In this document: piece after piece, positions 57,885 through 64,000 of the stretch
Layout: the number at the start of each line of letters is the position of its first letter
How positions within the stretch are numbered: position 1 is the stretch's first letter
DNA from: Catonia carolina
Taxonomy: Eukaryota; Arthropoda; Insecta; Hemiptera; Achilidae
Assembly: GCA_035578175.1 (NCBI GenBank)
Contig: JAQMRL010000001.1
Location: forward strand, 56,939,553 to 57,003,552
Reading direction: 5' to 3'
DNA: 64,000 nt
Program-made: the position numbers and the translations under genes
Notes under the pieces: generated by a model
Told to the model about the DNA's origin: nothing
Databases searched by the model: none
What the model saw: only the letters and a program-made list of their open reading frames with translations

Positions 57885-58538
57885 CCCTTACAGTGCCAGC
57901 GTCCTAATATAAGGACGTCAACATTTAGATAAAAAAATGCCAGCATCCTTCTAAAAATATTATTAAGACGTCAGCAGTTTTACCAAAAAATGCCGGCGTC
58001 TTCTTTCTATAAGTACGTAGACTAAAAAATGCATAGAATTTTTATTTTTCACTCATTTTTCAAAAACAGCATATGAAAATAATCAGTAAGAAATTTAGAT
58101 TGAAAAAATACATGTAGAGTTTTTTATGAATGTAATTGATTAATATTGATTAAAAGAACAAAAAATTAGATTTTTAAAACTTTTATCGCAGTATTTCTTT
58201 TTTTTACAATACATAAATGATTTTTTTGTAATAATTAAATTTTCTTTAAAGTGATATAAGTGAAATTGAGTAACATAAATTTTTAGTGATTTTTTAAAAT
58301 TAAAAACGAAATTTCCACAAAAGTGACAACGTATCATTCTATTTCAAAATTGTAAGAAATGTGTTCCAAAGTTGAATGTCATACAAGATCAATTCATTAT
58401 GAACAAAACAAAAAAGTCATTAAGATACCTTGAAAAATAGCCATGTTATGGATAGATATATAAAATGCTACAAATCGCACAAAAAAACGCTGGCATGTTT
58501 CGGCAGGAACTCACAATATTCTCCTGGCACTGTAAGGG
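57885..58538. mobile_element. piggyBac-like MITE 1 (TTAA-bounded)
   Basis: Perfect 15-bp terminal inverted repeats, CCCTTACAGTGCCAG (57,885-57,899) and its reverse complement (58,524-58,538), are flanked on both sides by TTAA (57,881-57,884 and 58,539-58,542). TTAA target duplication and a CCCTT-like terminus are hallmarks of the piggyBac superfamily. At 654 bp with only short low-complexity frames it is non-autonomous. Subterminal repeats near the left end (TGCCAGCGTCC…GGACGTC, ATGCCAGCATCC…AGACGTC, ATGCCGGCGTCTT) recur about every 45-50 bp and appear inverted once near the right end (CGCTGGCAT). They may be transposase-binding sites. Confidence 0.9.
57894..58020. repeat. Subterminal repeats of MITE 1
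   Basis: Three variants of TGCCRGCRTCYT followed by A/GACGTC- or TACGTAGA-like sequence are spaced about 45-50 bp apart, separated by A-rich AAAAAATG. Confidence 0.75.
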
Positions 58539-58542
58539 TTAA

Positions 58543-59515
58543 TATTTACTGTATTAATCTACTCATATAGTTAAGAATTTATCGTAGATTTGCTGTATTC
58601 AAAAGAAATTATGTATTTCAGAATATACCGTAAATTTTGCTGCAATTGTAATTATTTTTATTTTCATTTTTTTTACTTAAGTTTTAAATTTTGTTTCTCA
58701 TTTGGCCACCAAGTCCACTTCAATATTATGAAATTATGAAATAAATATATATTCATCTACATTTCAATATTGTCGTTTGACTGCATAAATATACTGACTT
58801 TAACTTCAAAAATTACACATACTATTTTGAATTGATTTATGTAATTATTTCAATGGTACCTATTGGCGAACAATTGTATAAAATAATCTTCTATTTACAA
58901 TATACCATCTGAATAAATATCCATTTTAATACCCGTTTGAATAATTATTCGAAATTTCTATGCAAATTGTTGTTTAATCGTTTTTCCAGTTCGTTCCTTG
59001 TTGGTAGAAAAAAATTCCCAATTATAAAATGTAAATTATATTCCAGCCCTGCGACGTAATAAAATTGTTTAAAGTTATTCACGATTTTTTACAGACTTCG
59101 TAATTCTCCATAACAACACTTAATAGACAAAGTGGCTCTTATTTTACACTTTTATTTTAAATAACTGGAAATCATTTGTTTTTCTCTAGAGTATAAAAAT
59201 CTATTATATTTCAAAAAATATTCAAACAAAACATTTTTTCACAGATTTAATTATAATGAAACATTTAATAAATTATTTCTAGTAGACTATATATAACAAA
59301 AACATCTCTTAGGTTTTTTCAGCGTTTTCAGTTTTATTAGCATTTTTAGGTAGGCTATTTATATTGTTATTTTACGACAGTAGTTGTACACAAAATATTA
59401 CAAACTACGTCACTGCGATATGTCACGTCCGAGTAATGTAAAACAGGAATTACGTTATCGTTGGTAAAAACTCTTAAGTCTTTTAAATAGATTTTTTTTA
59501 AACAGAATAAAATAA
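58543..59515. other. AT-rich non-coding stretch
   Basis: Nothing recognised. Confidence 0.5.
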
Positions 59516-59563
59516 AATGTCATAAGAACAAAATTTTCCGAAAAATTTTGTTCTTATGACATT
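59516..59563. repeat. 22-bp-arm near-perfect palindrome
   Basis: AATGTCATAAGAACAAAATTTT (22 nt, shown here as 59,516-59,537) is perfectly inverted at 59,542-59,563 around a 4-nt loop (CCGA). It has the size of a small hairpin precursor, but there is no evidence of transcription. It could also be a foldback relic. No TSD seen. Confidence 0.9.
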
Positions 59564-60841
59564 GCTTTACATTGTTAATTTTGTAAGAGAATTGTATTTT
59601 AGCTATGAAATAATGATTTATGGAATTTATTCTCGCCTATATAAGTTATTCCACATGCATAACGATTTTAATAGGTTTTATTTAAATTTATTTAAATAAA
59701 CTATGTGGCAACGTGAAGTATCATTTTAAGTAAAACTAGAATTATTGGTATTAGTATTAGAAGCAGGATAAACATGAAATAACGTAGTTAAGCAGGTGTA
59801 AAAATGGAAAGTAGTTATTAGGAGAGATCAAAATTTTCAGCTATTAAATTTATATCTGGCAATATTAACCTAGATCTTATATTTTGACATTGCTGAGGGT
59901 CATTATTACATTACACTGGCTTCACAACTTGACTCAGTGCAGCTGTTACAGATGTGTTGCCATCTCAAGGCGTGACAACGACCAGCCATTGGGCTATAAT
60001 TAACGGTTTTCTCACAGATATATGACATAGAATCCTCTTATCTTCCGTATTACTATTACTTAATAACTCCTCTTAATATAAACAACTGCATCCCAAGATC
60101 ATTTAAAGAATCTACAGCTAAATCTAATCAGGACATAACAAATTTTCCATTGGCTAGTGTATCTTTTTAAAAATAAATAAAATATACATGAAACTAATTT
60201 TATTTTTAAAATTATGACTAATTCTTACGATACAATTTTTTAAAATTTATAATGTGTGATTTGAGTACGTATCCACTTTTACAGTGAAAGCAATGTTGTT
60301 ATTGACGTTCCAGAGATCGTCAATTCTGTTACTGAAGTAAATTTTAAAATGTTCTCGATTTAAAATTTATTTGGTACGGAAGTAATTCTTCGCTAATTTT
60401 CAAGAACCAAATTTACATCAATCTATTATTTTATTTTATCAGTTAAAAAGAAATTAAAAGTTTTAGTATTGCATTTGGAAAACGGCTGAATATCATGGAA
60501 ATTATTTGGCAATCAATTTTCTTTGTCTAACAGTTATAAAACTCGAAGGCTAAAACAGAGACATCACCAACAGACTTGTTTGTTTATAAACTTATTATTA
60601 AATTTGTTTTTCTCAAAATTTAGCTTCATTATATGCAATAAATATAAAAATCTACATTATGTGATAATTATTTTTTAAAAGCTATTTTCATTAGGAGTTG
60701 CCTTTTCAGACCAATTCACTATTCATTAATTATTTATTGTTTTGTAAAGATCAGATTTTAAATAATTTATGTTAAACGAATACATTTAAAAATCAGAGAA
60801 GGAAAAAACAACTTATTTTACAACTAAACCAAGCGAATTTT
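59564..60841. other. AT-rich non-coding stretch
   Basis: No gene recognised. A GC-richer patch at 59,900-60,000 (CAGTGCAGCTGTTACAGATG) is unassigned. Confidence 0.45.
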
Positions 60842-60845
60842 TTAA

Positions 60846-61489
60846 CACTTACAATGCTGAGTAATTATGAGGTATCTCCCGTTGGGCTGATTACTCGAGT
60901 AGCGTGTCTCCGCTTGCTTTATGTAGGGCCTGCAATTTATGGTACTAACGTTTTTATAGATTTATTTTATTTGCGACCAATACGTGGTTTTATGTTTGCT
61001 AATAACATAAAAGTAAACAATTCAATGTTTCTTAGGTTTATTTTCGCTTGTTATACTCGTAATAAATATACTACTTCTTGTTTGAATTTTTCCATTTACC
61101 TTTACCATTAACGCGTAATTTCTTATATGACAAACTGCAGATAATATACTTTTAAAGTAAATCTAATAGTGTTAGCTATTTTGAATCGATACCTGCAAAG
61201 ATACTTAATTCACGGCTTCAACTGTATCCTGAAAACCTGTTAAAAATACTGAACGAGTACACTATACGAGGGTAGAAGATTGTATGACGTAAATTCAAAA
61301 ACGAACTGCATGGTTGCTAAGAAAAACCCTTTCTGAGGGCTAAATAATAGCAAAAACATGATACCCGACAGGCGGTGTCACTCCAGAATTACTTAAAATG
61401 ATAACAAAACAGAACCCGCTAGGTGAGACGGCAGCCTGGCGGTAACACCTTGCCATGAGCCGCTAGGCGAGTCTCTAGCACTGAATCTG
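60846..61489. mobile_element. piggyBac-like MITE 2 (TTAA-bounded)
   Basis: TTAA at 60,842-60,845 and 61,490-61,493 brackets 644 bp. The ends are CACTTACAATGCTGAG (left) and, inverted, CAGATTCAGTGCTAGAG (right): imperfect inverted repeats resembling each other and the CCCTTACAGTGCCAG end of MITE 1. The right third is GC-rich with repeated CCGCTAGGYGAG motifs (61,422 and 61,460). No transposase frame. The diverged ends suggest it is older than MITE 1. Confidence 0.6.
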
Positions 61490-61493
61490 TTAA

Positions 61494-64000
61494 TCGGCAA
61501 AATTAAGAACTAATGTTGTGTATAATAATGTATCAATAGTGACAGCTATTGCTCTAAATATGTAAATACGTATAAATATAACATGAATAGTTAGCAAATG
61601 ACATTAGTGCATTACATCATGAATTATTTCCATCACCTACGCATCAAAATAAACACTACTGTTTCGACTAAATACTTAGATTGGTTCTGTAATAAATTCA
61701 ATACTTTACTGATGATTTTATGATACCCTGGATCGCTTCTAATCTAAAAAACGTTTAAGGGAAAGGCACTGTGAGATCTACAGTGGCGATTTTTAGCTCA
61801 AACAATCGACCTTTTTGTTTAAATTCGTTATGGAGGTTTGCCTTTTACGATCCGAAGTTCTTTAGTATCTAATACTATACTATTTTATATCCTTATATAT
61901 CTATCAAAAAACTAATCTTATAATCCATCAAAATGTTTGTTTGGAATACTCCTTGTTTTGTTCAATCGATAGATTATATTCCCAAAAGGCACAACATTGA
62001 ATCTGCCGTAATCTTTTCTGTGTTAGATTTGATATAAACTCTGACATGAAAGCGCAGTAAACTATAAAGTTATAAATAAAAGTAACAACAGGTAATGTAT
62101 GAGAGTACGATTCAGTGACTTTGTATAATTTCAAACTGGTGACGTTTTGCAAAACCATAAAGCGATTTGTAAAATTTGTAATCAGGGATTTAATACAAAC
62201 TACTCATTAGTGTATCAGCTACAAAATTCGACAGAACAGTAATTAATTATTACAGTCACAATATTTTATATTTATTAGGGTCATGAAATTATGCATACCG
62301 TTTAAACCAGCGTCAAAAATCAAATGGATAGATAAGATTTATATTAATTGACGGACAGCATTATGGATTATTATTATGTAGGAAATTTTGTAAGTACTAT
62401 CGCCAAGAATGTTCTACTAGATATTTTTCAGTTTAAATTTATAAATTTGAATTAACAAGATTTAATTGTAATTCCTTATATGTAATATATGAATGTCTTA
62501 CGCTATGTAAATCTATCTATCGCGAAATAAATTGTTTTACTTAAATTAATATCCTGTTTTTAAGGAGGGTTCAATGAAAGAAAGTTTTAAAATAACTTTT
62601 TTGATAAAAATGTAGGTGCTATTTTCTGACCACTTTGATACCAACACGACCCTTTAAAACAATTTTTTTCCTTTAGTAAAACATTTTGCAAATTTCATTG
62701 CACGAAGCAAATTTTGTCAATCGAGCTGAATGTTTCCTGTACGTTAAAAAGGTTTAGCTTTGGTATTATTTTGCTTAGTTCTTTGCTGTTCTTTACTAAT
62801 TCGTTCCAAACCCACATACTGCATTAGTTCACGAGTTTTGTACTACTTTTCGTAAGTTATTCTTTAAAAAATACAGTATTGTTATTGGTAAACATGGTAT
62901 TGCAGTGTTGTACTGTAATTGTAATCGTAACACAATATTCAATGTCCTAGTTTTTTTAGAGTACTCCGCAACTTATGTTTATTACTCGTATATCAAAAAG
63001 TACCGTTTTCTTTTAAATCATTTGAGGTGGAAAGTAAATTAATGGGATTATAGTTGTGAGTGAATGTTATTGTATTCGCACATTTCCTTATAACGTTTCA
63101 ATAACACAAAGTATTAATCAATCAGCGAAAGTTACCGACATATTACTTACTTTCATCCTAATAATTTAAGCATAAAGTTCAGGCAAGTTTACGTTAACAA
63201 AAGATCTACTCTAGTGAACGTTTTAAACTATATTGTAAGAGTAATAAGGAAACTGTTCGGATTTAGTTCAATATAGAATATCGTGTGAAGTTTTGGTTAA
63301 TTTATGATTAAGAAGGTGACGTACGTGCACAGTGACTCGGTTATACAGTGCTTTATTATACAGGGTTTAAGACCCTGGTTCGTTGTTCAAATTATTATAT
63401 TTTTAACAGTACAATAACAGGAAGAAAAATAAAAGTACACTTGTGGATAGTTATTTGTCATTGTTAGTACGTGAAAAATTATCGACAGAGAAAACTCAGT
63501 CAATGGTAATCCGTAGGAATCCCATAAAACTAAACTATCAATACTGATAGATCTAAGAATTAACCTTTCCGAATAACCTCTTTTAAAAAATATAATTAAA
63601 AATTATCTTTACTAATCACAACTTTTTTCAACGTTTAAAAAACTACTGATGCCCATTTAGCATATGTTACTCAAGAAGCTCTGAGCTTTCCAACAATGAA
63701 AGGATTGTTGAAATATTGGTTTGGTAATTTCTGGGATTATTTTGTACACATTAATAAACGTAATTCTGTACATTTTTACAGATAAATAATAAATTTTAAA
63801 GGATCATTTCATCTATGTTACAAAATTTTCAAAATAATATGCAGTTGTTTTCATAACAGTAGTCTTAGATGAAATATTTTTATAAAATCACTCATCTTGT
63901 GGGAGACTAATGTGTTCAGGTTATTCACTCAAATTACGTTACAAATATGAACGCATATGCATTCAATTAACACTGAAGCTTGAACGACTTTTCCGATGTG
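61494..64000. other. AT-rich non-coding stretch
   Basis: No gene, element end or convincing repeat recognised. A tRNA-like impression near 63,330-63,400 did not hold up. Confidence 0.5.

Noticed and set aside
57894..58020. CRISPR-like array
   Set aside because: Only three variable units, eukaryotic transposon context and no constant repeat-spacer pattern.
59516..59563. microRNA precursor
   Set aside because: Shorter than a typical precursor and perfectly paired; no evidence of expression.
63330..63400. Possible tRNA-like sequence (GGTTTAAGACCC, GGTTCG)
   Set aside because: No A box at the right distance and no plausible stems.

Overview
This window looks like AT-rich nuclear DNA from an insect. 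The base composition, the tRNA-derived SINEs, the many decayed Jockey-type LINE fragments and the TTAA/TA-bounded non-autonomous DNA transposons all fit. From memory only, the SINE and the GAC-tailed LINE resemble repeats of Hemiptera and some other large-genome insects; no search was run, so the order is a guess. No complete host protein-coding gene, rRNA, functional tRNA, CRISPR array or operon was found. The window is best read as intergenic or deep intronic DNA whose recognisable content is almost all transposable-element debris.

Layout. 1-5.4 kb: a tRNA-derived SINE, two Jockey reverse transcriptase (RT) remnants (one with a target-site duplication, TSD) and an RT fragment of a second LINE type. 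5.4-15.4 kb: a SINE-like head, two more Jockey remnants, a minus-strand LINE 3' end with a plausible TSD, a further Jockey C-terminus and a second copy of the first SINE. 15.4-22 kb: mostly featureless, with one complex inverted repeat. 22.3-23 kb: a 5'-truncated LINE with a 13-bp TSD and a (GAC)n tail. 23-33 kb: mostly featureless, with a possible LTR remnant near 29 kb. 33.1-34.6 kb: a minus-strand Jockey ORF1 (Gag-like, CCHC zinc knuckle) that keeps its 5' end. 35-46 kb: unclassified repeats, a GC-rich coding-like segment near 43.9 kb and tRNA-like heads. 46.9-51.2 kb: a Jockey C-terminus, a pogo/Tigger-like non-autonomous element, a recent LINE insertion with poly(A) and a 10-bp TSD, another LINE tail and a SINE. 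52.3-57.8 kb: LINE debris with RT motifs A, B and C on the minus strand, an I-clade RNase H/C-terminal fragment interrupted by a piece of Jockey, and another Jockey C-terminus. 57.9-61.5 kb: two ~650-bp piggyBac-like MITEs and a 22-bp-arm hairpin. The rest is AT-rich with nothing recognised.

The elements do not act together: none keeps a full endonuclease plus RT. They record at least four LINE types (Jockey, I clade and two or more others encoding endonuclease/RT-type proteins), SINEs that probably used LINE machinery, and DNA-transposon derivatives. No convincing undescribed functional system was seen. The most unusual structures are the 5'-end-preserving Jockey ORF1 fragment, the Jockey patch inside the I-clade remnant, the paired ~650-bp TTAA elements and the GC-rich coding-like segment.
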